NCBI RefSeq assembly: GCF_024609765.1
Contig: NZ_JANFDG010000037.1
Span: 1-44,263 of the forward strand
Direction of reading: 5' to 3'
DNA length: 44,263 nt
Source of the DNA: Shinella pollutisoli
GTDB taxonomy: Bacteria > Pseudomonadota > Alphaproteobacteria > Rhizobiales > Rhizobiaceae
Below are positions 8,100 to 17,322 of this stretch, piece by piece. The notes below the pieces were generated by a model. It was not told the DNA's origin and did not search any database. It was given only the letters and a program-made list of their open reading frames with translations. Every line of letters begins with the position of its first letter. Within the stretch, counting starts at the first letter, position 1. The position numbers were made by a program, and so were the translations under genes.

Positions 8100-8909
8100 T
8101 TAGAGGCTGAAATTGTCGCCGAGATAGAGGCGGCGCACGTCCGGATTGCTGACGATGTCGTTGGCGCGGCCGTGCGTCAGCACCTCGCCGGCATGGATGA
8201 TGTAGGCGCGGTCGATGAGGCCGAGCGTCTCGCGCACGTTGTGGTCGGTGATGAGCACGCCGATGCCGCGCGAGGTGAGGTGGCGCACCAGCGCCTGGAT
8301 GTCGGCGACCGAGATCGGGTCGACGCCGGCGAAGGGCTCGTCGAGCAGCATGAAGGTCGGATCGGTGGCGAGCGCCCGGGCGATCTCCAGCCGCCGCCGC
8401 TCGCCGCCCGACAGCGCGATCGCCGGCGACTTGCGCAGGTGCGAGATCGAGAATTCGGCAAGCAGGCTGTCGAGCTTGGCCTCGCGCCGCGCCCTGTCGC
8501 GGTCGTGCACCTCGAGCACGGCGCGGATGTTCTCCTCCACCGTCAGCCCGCGGAAGATCGAGGCCTCCTGCGGCAGATAGCCGACGCCGAGCCGGGCGCG
8601 GCGGTACATCGGCATGGTCGTGACGTCGTAGCCGTTGATCTCGATCGAGCCTTCGTCCACCGGCACGAGGCCGGTGATCATGTAGAAGCAGGTCGTCTTG
8701 CCGGCGCCGTTCGGCCCGAGCAGGCCGACGGATTCGCCGCGCCGGACGACGAGCGAGACGCCGTTCACCACCCGCCGGTCGCGATAGGACTTCGTCAGCC
8801 CGCGCGCGATCAGCGTTCCCTCGTAGCGGGAGAGATCGGCATGGCGCGGCGCTTCCTGGACGGCCTTCTTCGGGCGGCGTGCAAGGCGGGAGAGGAGAGA
8901 AAGGGACAC
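8100..8909 (-). CDS. lptB: Lipopolysaccharide export ABC transporter ATPase LptB
   Basis: The 269-residue ATPase powers LptFG to extract lipopolysaccharide from the inner membrane. Walker A is GLLGPNGAGKTT, the signature is LSGGERRRLEIA, Walker B is FMLLDEPFAGVDP, and the H-loop is ITDHNVRETL. An N-terminal basic extension of about 30 residues precedes the domain. It begins 10 bases after lptA ends and is followed by rpoN, the canonical lptA-lptB-rpoN order. lptF and lptG are not in the window. Confidence 0.97.
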   Translation of the reverse strand: MSLSLLSRLARRPKKAVQEAPRHADLSRYEGTLIARGLTKSYRDRRVVNGVSLVVRRGESVGLLGPNGAGKTTCFYMITGLVPVDEGSIEINGYDVTTMPMYRRARLGVGYLPQEASIFRGLTVEENIRAVLEVHDRDRARREAKLDSLLAEFSISHLRKSPAIALSGGERRRLEIARALATDPTFMLLDEPFAGVDPISVADIQALVRHLTSRGIGVLITDHNVRETLGLIDRAYIIHAGEVLTHGRANDIVSNPDVRRLYLGDNFSL

Positions 8910-8919
8910 GGACGCTATA

Positions 8920-9489
8920 TCAGTTGGTCTTGCGGGATTTCGGGTCGAGCTGGATCATGACGCGGCCGCCGCAGGCATCCAGCTTCGCCTCGCCGGTGCG
9001 CATCGTCACGGTCAGCTTGCAGCCGACGAAGACGTTCTTGCCCTCCGATAGCACGACCTTCTCGCCCGAGAGCACCAGCGTCTCGTCGACGAGGTTGAAG
9101 GTGCCGGTGTCGGCCGTCGCCTCCTGGGTGCCGGACTTCAGGTAGACCTTGCCGGAGACGTCGATCTTCTCGATGTCGGCGTCGCCGCCGGCGACCGACC
9201 CGCCGCTCGCCCGGTAGGAGACGACCATGTTGCCGGCCTGCAGCGTCGTGGTGCCCTGCACGACCTTCACGTTGCCGGAGAACTCCGCCTTGTTCTCCTG
9301 GTCGCGGATTTCCAGCCGGTCGCTCTGGATCTGGATCGGCTTGTCGTTGGAAAGCTCCAGGCCCTTCATCCGGCTCTGCGTCTGCTGCGCGCCGGCCTGG
9401 CCGGCCGCAAGCGCGAGCCCCGCGGCGAGGACGATGCGGGCGGCGGCCCTCGAACGGGCGGAAAGGGGGGCGGACATGATGGCGGGCAT
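8920..9489 (-). CDS. lptA: Lipopolysaccharide transport periplasmic protein LptA
   Basis: This 189-residue periplasmic protein forms the beta-jellyroll bridge carrying lipopolysaccharide from LptC to LptD. A signal peptide with a basic start and Ala/Leu-rich core ends near residue 34 (AGQAGA before QQTQS). The OstA-type domain follows with SDRLEIRDQENKAEFSGNVK and AGNMVVSYR. It starts 6 bases after lptC ends and 10 bases before lptB. An alternative start is Met5. Confidence 0.94.
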   Translation of the reverse strand: MPAIMSAPLSARSRAAARIVLAAGLALAAGQAGAQQTQSRMKGLELSNDKPIQIQSDRLEIRDQENKAEFSGNVKVVQGTTTLQAGNMVVSYRASGGSVAGGDADIEKIDVSGKVYLKSGTQEATADTGTFNLVDETLVLSGEKVVLSEGKNVFVGCKLTVTMRTGEAKLDACGGRVMIQLDPKSRKTN

Positions 9490-9495
9490 GGCGCT

Positions 9496-10161
9496 TTACT
9501 TTTCTCGGTTGCGGATGGCGGCGGGATCCACGTCGACGACGACCTTGCCCTCGAAGACGATCACCTTGCCCTTATCGGTCATTCGCAGCGACTGCGCAAC
9601 AATCGATGCTTCGCGCGAGCGGATCGAGATCGGCTCGTCGCTGTTCATGCGCCCGCCGTTGATGTCGAGATGGGCGGAGCGGAAGGCGGCCTCGAGCCCG
9701 GTGTTCAGGCGGATGGTGAAGGGCGCGGTCATGTCGAGCAGGTTGCCGCCGCGGTCGTAGACGCCGGTCGCCGCCTCCACCTCGGCGATGGTCGTCTCGT
9801 TGACGGGCATCTTGGCGCGGATGTTCTCCAGCGTGATGACGTCCGGCTGCTTGATGTCCTGCAGCGCGCGCTCGGCCTTCATGGAATAGCTGATGCCGTC
9901 GTCGTTGCGGCCGGAGATCGCGGGGTTGAGCATGACGAGCTTGCCGTCCTCGATCGAGGCGCTCTCCATCTGCAGGTCGGCGGGCAGGTAGGTGCGGACG
10001 ATCGAGACGGCGACGAAGACGAGGCCGATGGCGATGGCCGCCGCCGGAAGCACCACTTTCAGCCTGCGCACGCGCGCGGAATGGCGCGCCGCCAGCCGAT
10101 AGGCTTCGGCGGAAGCGCGGACGTCCGGTATGGAATGCGCGTCCTGAATGGTGTTCAGCAT
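9496..10161 (-). CDS. lptC: LPS export protein LptC
   Basis: The 221-residue bitopic inner-membrane protein hands lipopolysaccharide from LptBFG to LptA. It has one N-terminal membrane helix (about residues 35-56, VVLPAAAIAIGLVFVAVSIV) preceded by basic residues, then a periplasmic LptC/YrbK domain with KAERALQDIKQPDVITLENI. The minus-strand frame stays open far upstream under sppA, but LptC similarity begins at the ATG at 10161 and the upstream part is antisense to sppA, so I start here. It is the first gene of lptC-lptA-lptB. Confidence 0.92.
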   Translation of the reverse strand: MLNTIQDAHSIPDVRASAEAYRLAARHSARVRRLKVVLPAAAIAIGLVFVAVSIVRTYLPADLQMESASIEDGKLVMLNPAISGRNDDGISYSMKAERALQDIKQPDVITLENIRAKMPVNETTIAEVEAATGVYDRGGNLLDMTAPFTIRLNTGLEAAFRSAHLDINGGRMNSDEPISIRSREASIVAQSLRMTDKGKVIVFEGKVVVDVDPAAIRNREK

Positions 10162-10359
10162 CCTGTCTTGCCTGGCTGCGTCGAGGCGAAGGCCGTCTCC
10201 ATAACGGGGCCATATGGAGATTATTCCTGAACAAACAATGGATGTCCAAGAAACTTGTACGACGAATTGCCATTTCGCCCGCGAATGCCATATCGATAGG
10301 GCTTCCGGCGCACCGTCGAACGGGCCTGCCGGGGCAACACGTTTCGAGGGCAAGAGAGC
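10162..10359. other. Divergent intergenic region between lptC and sppA
   Basis: This 198-base region is markedly more AT-rich than its neighbours and must hold the promoters of lptC (minus) and sppA (plus). A weak plus-strand candidate is TTGCCA at 10267-10272 with CATATC at 10289-10294, 16 bases apart. On the minus strand TTGTTT and CATATG occur with a 16-base spacer around 10210-10240. I see no convincing gene. Confidence 0.5.
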
Positions 10360-11310
10360 ATGGACCAATCCGCCATCGCCGACCGGCGGCAGCTGCGCCG
10401 CAAACTCACGTTCTGGCGCGTCGCGGCGGTGCTCGTCGCGCTTGTCGCGATCTTCGCCGCGGCGCTTGCGCGCTGGCCGGGCGGCGGGGCGCGCGATCAT
10501 GTCGCACGCGTCGCGATCTCCGGCATCATCCAGGACGATCGCGAGCTGCTCGAGCGCCTCGACCGCATCGCCCGCAACGACCGCGCCAAGGCGCTGGTCG
10601 TGACGATCTCCTCGCCCGGCGGCACGACCTACGGCGGCGAGGTGATCTTCAAGGCGCTGCGCAAGGTGGCGGAGAAGAAGCCGGTGATCGCCGACGTGCG
10701 CACGCTCGCCGCCTCGGCCGGCTACATGGTGGCGACCGCGGGCGACACGATCGTCGCCGGCGAGAGCTCGATCACCGGCTCGATCGGCGTGCTCTTCCAG
10801 TATCCGCAGATGAAGGAGCTGCTCGACAAGCTCGGCGTGTCGCTGGAGGAGATCAAGTCCGCGCCGCTGAAGGCCGAGCCCTCGCCGTTCCATCCGCCGA
10901 GCGAGGAGGCCAAGACCATGATCCGCGCCATGGTGATGGACAGCTACGACTGGTTCGTCGACCTCGTCGCCGAGCGCCGCAAGCTGCCGCGCGCCGAGGT
11001 GCTGAGGCTTGCCGACGGCAGCATCTTCACCGGCCGGCAGGCGCTCGCCGCCAGGCTCGTCGACCGGCTCGGCGGGCCGGAGGAGATCAAGGCCTACCTC
11101 GCCGAGCGCCAGATCGATTCGGAGCTGCCGGTCGTCGACTACGCCGCGCCGGGCGGCACCGGCCTCGCCTGGCTGGGCGGGCAGGCGCGCGACATCCTCG
11201 GCGGAATCGCGGGCGCTCCCCTCGATCTTGCGCGCGCGGTCGAAAAGCTCGGCGGCGAAAAGTTGTTCCTTGACGGTCTGGTCTCCGTTTGGCAGGTTGA
11301 TCGCGATTGA
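10360..11310 (+). CDS. sppA: Signal peptide peptidase SppA, short S49 family
   Basis: The 316-residue inner-membrane serine protease degrades cleaved signal peptides. A membrane anchor spans about residues 19-37. The single S49 domain has [11 protein letters not shown], the catalytic serine at position 119 in [10 protein letters not shown], and the probable dyad lysine at 171 in [11 protein letters not shown]; their 52-residue spacing agrees with the Ser-Lys dyad of single-domain SppA proteins. It lacks the duplicated domain of E. coli SppA. ihfB starts 29 bases after it, so the two are probably co-transcribed. Confidence 0.93.
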   Translation: MDQSAIADRRQLRRKLTFWRVAAVLVALVAIFAAALARWPGGGARDHVARVAISGIIQDDRELLERLDRIARNDRAKALVVTISSPGGTTYGGEVIFKALRKVAEKKPVIADVRTLAASAGYMVATAGDTIVAGESSITGSIGVLFQYPQMKELLDKLGVSLEEIKSAPLKAEPSPFHPPSEEAKTMIRAMVMDSYDWFVDLVAERRKLPRAEVLRLADGSIFTGRQALAARLVDRLGGPEEIKAYLAERQIDSELPVVDYAAPGGTGLAWLGGQARDILGGIAGAPLDLARAVEKLGGEKLFLDGLVSVWQVDRD

Positions 11311-11338
11311 AAAGACACATGTTTTTGAGGGGGCCGCA

Positions 11339-11638
11339 GTGATCAAGTCGGAACTGGTTCAGATTGTCGCCGCTCGCAATCCCCACCTCTACCACCGCGA
11401 CGTCGAGAATATCGTCAACGCGGTCCTCGACGAGATCACCGATGCGCTGGCCGCCGGCAACCGCGTGGAGCTGCGCGGCTTCGGGGCCTTCTCGGTCAAG
11501 AACCGCCCGTCGCGGTCCGGCCGCAACCCGCGCACCGGCGATGCAGTCTTCGTCGAGGAGAAGTGGGTGCCGTTCTTCAAGACCGGCAAGGAGCTGCGCG
11601 AACGCCTCAATCCCGGCCAGGCCGATCAGGACGACTGA
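11339..11638 (+). CDS. ihfB: Integration host factor subunit beta
   Basis: The 99-residue DNA-bending protein pairs with IHF-alpha and assists sigma-54 promoters, recombination and nucleoid organisation. The sequence shows the HU/IHF fold with [17 protein letters not shown] and GRNPRTGD, the beta-arm with the intercalating proline. The start is GTG at 11339, with GAGGGGG just upstream and the product then beginning (M)[14 protein letters not shown] as expected. Starts further upstream in this frame overlap sppA and add unrelated residues. Confidence 0.96.
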   Translation: MIKSELVQIVAARNPHLYHRDVENIVNAVLDEITDALAAGNRVELRGFGAFSVKNRPSRSGRNPRTGDAVFVEEKWVPFFKTGKELRERLNPGQADQDD

Positions 11639-11646
11639 GGCGCACC

Positions 11647-11988
11647 ATGGTCAGGAAGCTCGTCAACGTCCTCGTGCTCATCCCGGTCGGCATCGTGCTG
11701 ATCGTGCTGTCGGTCGCCAACCGGCAGTCCGTGACGCTGGCGCTCAATCCCTTCCGGCCGGAAGACAGCATGCTGTCGCTGACCGCGCCCTTCTTCGTCT
11801 ACCTGTTCCTGGCGGTGATCCTCGGCATGGTGATCGGCTCGCTCGCCACCTGGTTCAGCCAGGGCAAGCACCGCAAGCGCGCCCGCACCGAGGCGCGCGA
11901 GGCGGTGAAATGGCACACCGAGGCCGACAAGCAGAAGTCGCGCGCCGAGGCGATCGCCGCGCAGGCCGTCGTCCCGGTCTCCAAGTAG
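11647..11988 (+). CDS. LapA-domain membrane protein
   Basis: The 113-residue protein has two membrane helices (about residues 6-24 and 45-66), the pattern of the lipopolysaccharide-assembly protein A (LapA/YciS, DUF1049) domain, with SVANRQSVTLALNPF between them and FSQGKHRKRAR after the second. A cytoplasmic helical, charged tail follows. It begins 9 bases after ihfB, the same ihfB-lapA neighbourhood as in enterobacteria. The C-terminal LapB partner is not visible nearby, so a role in lipopolysaccharide control is only inferred. Confidence 0.85.
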   Translation: MVRKLVNVLVLIPVGIVLIVLSVANRQSVTLALNPFRPEDSMLSLTAPFFVYLFLAVILGMVIGSLATWFSQGKHRKRARTEAREAVKWHTEADKQKSRAEAIAAQAVVPVSK

Positions 11989-11991
11989 CCG

Positions 11992-12438
11992 TCAGGTATT
12001 CCCGTTCAGCCGCGCGCCGAAATCGGCGAAGAACTGCGACGCCAGCTTCTTCGAGGTCGAATCGATGAGGCGCGAGCCGAGCTGGGCGATCTTGCCGCCG
12101 ACCTCGGCCTTGACGTCGTAGGCGAGGATCGTGCCGTCGTCGTCCTCCCGAAGCCGGACGTCCGCCCCGCCCTTGGCGAAGCCGGCGATGCCGCCCTTGC
12201 CCTCGCCGGAGATCGTGTAGCTTTCCGGCGGGTTGAGGTTGGAAAGCGTCACCGCGCCGTTGAAGGTGGCCGAGACCGGGCCGATCTTGACCTTGACGGT
12301 CGCCGCCATCTCGGTCGGCGATGCCATGGTGAGCGACTGACAGCCCGGAATGCAGGCCTTCAGCACCTCCGGATCGTTGAGCGCCGCCCAGACGGCGTCC
12401 CTCGGGGCTGCGATGCGCTCCTCGCCCGACATGTCCAT
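11992..12438 (-). CDS. CoxG-like SRPBCC family protein
   Basis: This 148-residue protein belongs to the carbon monoxide dehydrogenase subunit G (CoxG) branch of the START/SRPBCC superfamily. The start MDMSGEERIAAPRDAVWAAL, the LKACIPGCQSL segment and KVKIGPVSATFNGAV are typical. GGAGG lies 7 bases before the ATG. In carboxydotrophs CoxG helps deliver the enzyme to the membrane, but no coxLMS genes are here and such solitary copies are common, so the function is unknown. It converges on the LapA gene with only 3 bases between stops. Confidence 0.88.
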   Translation of the reverse strand: MDMSGEERIAAPRDAVWAALNDPEVLKACIPGCQSLTMASPTEMAATVKVKIGPVSATFNGAVTLSNLNPPESYTISGEGKGGIAGFAKGGADVRLREDDDGTILAYDVKAEVGGKIAQLGSRLIDSTSKKLASQFFADFGARLNGNT

Positions 12439-12542
12439 GGCCGTTCCTCCCTCTGCCTCCTTGATTTATCGCAGAACGGAAAGCGCTTTGCCAAGAGGGG
12501 GAGGGATGCTATGGGACCCGGAAAACCAGGGACGACGCGATC

Positions 12543-13580
12543 GTGAAGGACAGACACCGCCGGCCGAAGACCGGCTTCGAGGCCCCGTCGAGGCCGCAGC
12601 CCGCGCGCAGGGAGCCGCGTCCGGCCCCCGAGCCCGCGGCCCGCCCGCTTCACCGCCGCACCGGCGGGAAGCCGGCCGAGCGCGTGCCGGTGATCCTGGA
12701 GACGGCGGGCTCGGACCAGTACCGGCTGATCGACAGCGGCCGCGGCGAGAAGCTGGAGCAATACGGCCCCTACCGCATCGTCCGGCCCGAGGCGCAGGCG
12801 CTCTGGCAGCGCAGCCTGCCGGACGCCGTCTGGGAGAAGGCCGACGCGATCTTCACCGGCGACACCGACGAGGACGGCATGGGCCGCTGGAAGTTCCCGC
12901 GGCAGGCCCTCGGCGAGACCTGGCCGATGCGCCTCCTCGACGTCGATTTCCACGGCCGCTTCACCGCCTTCCGCCATGTCGGCGTCTTCCCCGAGCAGCT
13001 CGCCCACTGGCGCTGGATGAAGGAGCGCATCTCGGAAGCCAATCGGCCGGTGAAGGTGCTGAACCTCTTCGGCTATACGGGCGTCGCCTCGCTGGTGGCG
13101 GCGAGCGCAGGCGCCGAGGTGACCCATGTCGACGCCTCGAAGAAGGCGATCGGCTGGGCGCGCGAGAACCAGGCGCTCGGGCGCATGGAGAAGCTGCCGA
13201 TCCGCTGGATCTGCGAGGACGCGATGAAGTTCATCCAGCGCGAGGAGCGCCGCGGCAGCCGCTACGACATCATCCTCACCGACCCGCCGAAATTCGGCCG
13301 CGGCCCGAACGGCGAGGTCTGGCAGCTCTTCGACCACCTGCCGCTGATGCTCGACATCTGCCGCGAAATCCTGTCGCCGAAGGCGATCGGCCTCGTGCTG
13401 ACGGCCTATTCGATCCGGGCGAGCTTCTATTCCATCCACGAGCTGATGCGCGAGACGATGCGCGGCCTCGGCGGCACGGTGGAATCAGGCGAGCTCGTCA
13501 TCCGCGAGACCGGGCCGGACGGCGACGAGGCCGGCCGCGCGCTCTCCACCTCCCTTTTCAGCCGATGGATCAGCGCATGA
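12543..13580 (+). CDS. Class I SAM-dependent RNA methyltransferase (RlmI/RlmK-like)
   Basis: The 345-residue protein has a Rossmann methyltransferase domain in its C-terminal half. Motif I is [19 protein letters not shown], an acidic residue follows in [14 protein letters not shown], and motif IV is [13 protein letters not shown], a pattern of the RlmI/RlmK rRNA cytosine/guanine methyltransferases. The first 50 residues are basic and proline-rich. Translation is predicted from GTG at 12543. Its stop overlaps the start of the next gene (ATGA), another RNA methyltransferase, supporting an RNA-modification role. The target base is not deducible. Confidence 0.88.
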   Translation: MKDRHRRPKTGFEAPSRPQPARREPRPAPEPAARPLHRRTGGKPAERVPVILETAGSDQYRLIDSGRGEKLEQYGPYRIVRPEAQALWQRSLPDAVWEKADAIFTGDTDEDGMGRWKFPRQALGETWPMRLLDVDFHGRFTAFRHVGVFPEQLAHWRWMKERISEANRPVKVLNLFGYTGVASLVAASAGAEVTHVDASKKAIGWARENQALGRMEKLPIRWICEDAMKFIQREERRGSRYDIILTDPPKFGRGPNGEVWQLFDHLPLMLDICREILSPKAIGLVLTAYSIRASFYSIHELMRETMRGLGGTVESGELVIRETGPDGDEAGRALSTSLFSRWISA

Positions 13581-14431
13581 GCGACCAGCACGAAGGCCCG
13601 CGCCGCGTCGGCCAGGTCAAGGAAGTGACGAGCCTCTCCAATCCGATCGTCAAGGACATCAAGGCGCTGTCGCTGAAGAAGACGCGCGACGAGACGAAGA
13701 GCTTCCTCGCCGAGGGCCTGAAGCTCGTCATCGACGCGCTCGACCTCGGCTGGACGATTCGCACCCTCGTCTATGCCAAGAACGTCAAGGACAAGCCGCA
13801 GGTCGTGCAGGTGGCGGCGAAGACGGTGGCGCGCGGCGGCCTCGTGCTGGAGGTGAGCGAGAAGGTGCTCTCTTCGATCACCCGGCGCGACAACCCGCAG
13901 ATGGTCGTCGGCATCTTCGAGCAGCGCTGGACGGCGCTGAAGGACGTGAGGCCGGGCAGGGACGAGACCTGGGTCGCGCTCGACCGGGTGCGCGATCCCG
14001 GCAATCTCGGCACGATCATCCGCACCGCGGACGCGGCCGGCGCGAGCGGCGTCGTCCTCGTCGGCGAGACGACGGATCCCTATTCGCTGGAGACGGTGCG
14101 CGCCACCATGGGCTCGGTCTTCGCCGTGCCGCTCGTCAGGGCGAGCCCCGCCGACTTCCTCGCCTGGAAGAGGACGGCCGGCGTTTCGGTCGTGGCGACC
14201 CATCTCGCCGGCGCGGTCGACTACCGCATGATCGACTACCGCAGGAAACCCGTCGTCCTGCTGATGGGCAACGAGCAGGCAGGGCTGCCCGAGGAGTTCG
14301 CCCGCGAGGCCGACGCGCTCGTCCGCATCCCGCAGGCGGGGCGGGCCGATTCGCTGAACCTCGCGATCGCCACCGGCATCATGCTGTTCGAGGCGCGCCG
14401 CCACCTGCTTTCGCTGGACGCCGGCGCATGA
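13577..14431 (+). CDS. TrmH/SpoU-family RNA 2'-O-methyltransferase
   Basis: The 284-residue protein has an N-terminal substrate-binding domain ([19 protein letters not shown], like RlmB/TsnR) and a SPOUT catalytic domain. The three SpoU motifs are clear: [35 protein letters not shown] and [19 protein letters not shown]. It methylates a ribose 2'-O in rRNA or tRNA; which site cannot be told. It overlaps both neighbours by ATGA (13577-13580 and 14428-14431), indicating translational coupling with the upstream methyltransferase and lspA. Confidence 0.92.
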   Translation: MSDQHEGPRRVGQVKEVTSLSNPIVKDIKALSLKKTRDETKSFLAEGLKLVIDALDLGWTIRTLVYAKNVKDKPQVVQVAAKTVARGGLVLEVSEKVLSSITRRDNPQMVVGIFEQRWTALKDVRPGRDETWVALDRVRDPGNLGTIIRTADAAGASGVVLVGETTDPYSLETVRATMGSVFAVPLVRASPADFLAWKRTAGVSVVATHLAGAVDYRMIDYRRKPVVLLMGNEQAGLPEEFAREADALVRIPQAGRADSLNLAIATGIMLFEARRHLLSLDAGA

Positions 14432-14919
14432 GCGGGCGCATCCCGCTGATGTCGCGGCCGCTGCCGGTCGTCCTGGTCATCCTGCTGGCCGTCGCCCTCG
14501 ACCAGACGGTGAAGTTCGCCGTCGAGGCTTTCCTGCCGTTCCAGGAGGCGGTGGAGGTGGTGCCGATGCTGGCGCTCTACCGCACCTACAATTACGGCGT
14601 TGCCTTCTCGATGCTGTCGGGCATGGAAGGCTGGTTCATCGTCGGCCTCCGGCTCTTCGTCGTCGGCTTCGTCGTCTGGCTGTGGCGGCAGACGCCGAAG
14701 GCGCGCGGCCTCGCGCATGCCGGCTATGCGCTCATCATCGCCGGCGCCATCGGCAACCTGATCGACCGGGCGCTGTTCGGCTACGTCATCGACTATGTGC
14801 TCTTCCACACGCAGAGCTGGTCCTTCGCCGTCTTCAACCTCGCCGACAGCTTCATCACCATCGGCGCCGGCCTCATCATCCTCGACGAGCTCCTGCTGCT
14901 CGTCCGTCGCGATCGCTAG
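14428..14919 (+). CDS. lspA: Lipoprotein signal peptidase (signal peptidase II)
   Basis: This 163-residue inner-membrane aspartyl protease cleaves prolipoproteins before the lipidated cysteine. Four hydrophobic segments are visible. The catalytic aspartates are in [16 protein letters not shown] and [12 protein letters not shown], and [10 protein letters not shown] is the conserved NxGxAF region. The start overlaps the preceding methyltransferase stop. Together with lnt (same window) it forms part of the lipoprotein maturation pathway. Confidence 0.97.
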   Translation: MSGRIPLMSRPLPVVLVILLAVALDQTVKFAVEAFLPFQEAVEVVPMLALYRTYNYGVAFSMLSGMEGWFIVGLRLFVVGFVVWLWRQTPKARGLAHAGYALIIAGAIGNLIDRALFGYVIDYVLFHTQSWSFAVFNLADSFITIGAGLIILDELLLLVRRDR

Positions 14920-14963
14920 ATTTTTACGGATTTGCTGAAGCCGTTTTGAACGGTCGGCGTGCT

Positions 14964-17231
14964 ATGCGCACAGGCATGAGCGAGCCCGTCAAGCTACAGA
15001 ACCGCCTCAAGGCCGAATTTTCCGAGCCGCCACCGGCCGGCCCGTCCGCCGCCGTCACGGAGGAACGCCGGGTGCCGGAGCCGTCACCCGCACCGGAAAG
15101 CCATGCGGCGCACGGCAACCTCATCGCCGGCTTCGGCCTGCTCTATGCGGCGCTCGTCCTCGCCACCGGCATGGCCGCGGGCTTCTATGTCGCCGCCATG
15201 GGCCTCGCGCTCGCCGGCGTCGCCGGGGCGGCCGTGCTGATGCGTGCCCGCGGCAGGGGCGCACCCGCGAGCGAGGCCGAGCAGGACCGGTCCTGGGAGC
15301 GCGACGAGGCGTCGGAGATCCTCTCGGCCATCCACGACGTGCTCGGCGACATCGTCGTCATGCGCGCGCTCGACGGCCGCATCCTGCGCGCCAATGCCGT
15401 GCTTGCCACGCTGACCGGCGTCGAGGCGGTCGAGGGCCGGACCTGCGAGGAGCTGGGCCTTGCCTTCCGCTCGCAGGCGATCCCGCACCGCTACGACGTC
15501 GATCTCGACGGCCCGGCGGGGAAACGCATCTATTCCTGGCACGACATCACCGTGCGCGACCCCGCCTCGGGCGACCTCGTCGTGCATTCGATCGCCCGCG
15601 ACGTGACGGAGGAGCGCCGGGCGGAGCGCGAGCGCGAGATGGCGAGGCTGCGCGCAGAGGAGGCCAGTGCCGCGAAGTCGCGGCTGCTCGCCACCGTCAG
15701 CCACGAGATCCGCACGCCGCTCTCCGGCATCCTCGGCATGTCGCACCTGATCGGCCAGACGCGGCTGACGGCCGAGCAGAAGAACTATCTCGCCGGCATG
15801 CGCCAGTCCGGCCACGCGCTCGTCCAGCTCGTCGACGACCTGCTCGACTTCTCGACGCTGGAGGCCGGGCGCTTCCAGCTCCGCCCTTCCGAGGAACCGG
15901 TGCGCCCGCTCCTCGAAAGCGTGGTGGAGATGCTGTCCCACCGCGCGCACGAGAAGGGCATCGAGATCGGCTCCTTCGTCTCGCCGGACGTGCCGGGCCT
16001 CGTCGTCTTCGACGCCCCGCGCCTGCGCCAGGTGCTCTACAACGTCGTCGGCAATGCGGTGAAGTTCACCCACACGGGCGGCGTCTCGCTGGAGACCGCG
16101 CTCGACGGCGAGGCGATCGTCATCCGCGTGACCGACACCGGCCCCGGCATGACGGCGGAGGAGCAGGCGCGCATCTTCCGCGAGTTCGAGCAGGCGGGCG
16201 GCGCGGCCCAGCGCAGCGGCGGCACCGGCCTCGGCCTTGCGATCTCCGCGCGCATCCTCTCCGAGGCCGGCGGCGCGCTGACGCTCGAAAGCACGCCCGG
16301 CAAGGGCAGCACCTTCACAATCCGCATGCCCGTCGAGGCGCGCCAGGCCCCGGGCGTCGCCGGGAGCCGCCGCCGCGTGCTCGGCGACAGCCGCGTCTTC
16401 CTGCTGGCTCCCGACGGGCCGGCCGCCCGGGCGCTGGCGCGCACCGTCGCGGCGCTCGGCGGCACCTGCCACCACGCCGCGACGGCCGAGGAGGCGCGCG
16501 AGATCGCGCTCGGCCTCGAAAACCGCGGGGAGACGCTGACCGACGTCATCGTCGACAACCGCCTGTCCGGCCTGTTCCGTCGTACGCTCGCCGATCTCGC
16601 CTGCTTCCGCGAGGGCAATGCGCGGCGCGTCTATCTCGTCAACCCGGAGGAGCGCGGCGGCCGCCCGGTCGGCAATGGCGAGGGCTACGACGCCTGGCTC
16701 ATCCGGCCGCTGCGCGAGCGCTCGCTGGTCGAGGTGCTGCGCGGGCGGATGAAGGGCGTCGAGGCGCGCGACGCGATCAACGACAACCGGCCGGTGCTGA
16801 AGGACCTGCCGCCGCTCGCGCCCGACTTCGCGCCCGCCTCCGCCCACGGCCTCGATATCCTCCTGGCCGAGGACGATCCGGTCAACGCCATGCTGGTGCG
16901 GGCCGTGCTGGAGCGGGCCGGTCACGCCGTCCGCCATGTCCCGGACTATCCGGGCCTCCTCGCCGCGCTCGACGACCCGGACGTCCCGGCCGATCTGCTC
17001 GTCACCGACCTCGGCATGCCGGGCGGCGAGGGCACGGGCACCATCGCGCGCGTCGTCGCCGGCGACTGCGGAAGGAAGCGCCTGCCGGTGATCGTGCTGA
17101 CGGCGGACCGGCGCCCGGGCCTGAAGGAGGAGCTCCTGGCGACGGGGGCGGCCGCCGTGCTCGCCAAGCCGGCCGAGCCCGAGACGCTGCTTGCGGAAGT
17201 CGCGCGCCTGGCAAACCGCATGCCGGCCTGA
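14964..17231 (+). CDS. Membrane-anchored hybrid histidine kinase (PAS, HisKA, HATPase, pseudo-receiver, receiver)
   Basis: The 755-residue kinase has two N-terminal membrane helices (about 51-70 and 72-93), a PAS domain (about 117-215), a dimerisation/phosphoacceptor domain with His247 in ATVSHEIRTPLSGILGMSH, and an ATPase domain with GNAVKFTH, VTDTGPGM and GTGLGLAI. A receiver-like region (about 460-590) keeps an aspartate (VIVDNRLSG) but lacks the acidic pair and has Arg-Pro where receivers have Lys-Pro. The C-terminal receiver is intact: LLAEDDPVNA, Asp682 in VTDLGMPGG, and VLAKPAEPE. No periplasmic sensor domain is present. Met at 14976 is an alternative start. Signal and partner are unknown. 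Confidence 0.92.
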   Translation: MRTGMSEPVKLQNRLKAEFSEPPPAGPSAAVTEERRVPEPSPAPESHAAHGNLIAGFGLLYAALVLATGMAAGFYVAAMGLALAGVAGAAVLMRARGRGAPASEAEQDRSWERDEASEILSAIHDVLGDIVVMRALDGRILRANAVLATLTGVEAVEGRTCEELGLAFRSQAIPHRYDVDLDGPAGKRIYSWHDITVRDPASGDLVVHSIARDVTEERRAEREREMARLRAEEASAAKSRLLATVSHEIRTPLSGILGMSHLIGQTRLTAEQKNYLAGMRQSGHALVQLVDDLLDFSTLEAGRFQLRPSEEPVRPLLESVVEMLSHRAHEKGIEIGSFVSPDVPGLVVFDAPRLRQVLYNVVGNAVKFTHTGGVSLETALDGEAIVIRVTDTGPGMTAEEQARIFREFEQAGGAAQRSGGTGLGLAISARILSEAGGALTLESTPGKGSTFTIRMPVEARQAPGVAGSRRRVLGDSRVFLLAPDGPAARALARTVAALGGTCHHAATAEEAREIALGLENRGETLTDVIVDNRLSGLFRRTLADLACFREGNARRVYLVNPEERGGRPVGNGEGYDAWLIRPLRERSLVEVLRGRMKGVEARDAINDNRPVLKDLPPLAPDFAPASAHGLDILLAEDDPVNAMLVRAVLERAGHAVRHVPDYPGLLAALDDPDVPADLLVTDLGMPGGEGTGTIARVVAGDCGRKRLPVIVLTADRRPGLKEELLATGAAAVLAKPAEPETLLAEVARLANRMPA

Positions 17232-17322
17232 CCGTTCCTGCTTTCCAAGCGGGCCCCGCGTCATTATCCTGTTGCAGAACGATGCTTAAAGGCAGCCAGT
17301 TCTGCCATCGGGAGATCGCGAC

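Noticed and set aside
10162-11346. Long minus-strand extension of lptC under sppA and the start of ihfB
   Set aside because: It is antisense to clear SppA sequence, has no recognisable domain, and LptC similarity begins at the ATG at 10161.
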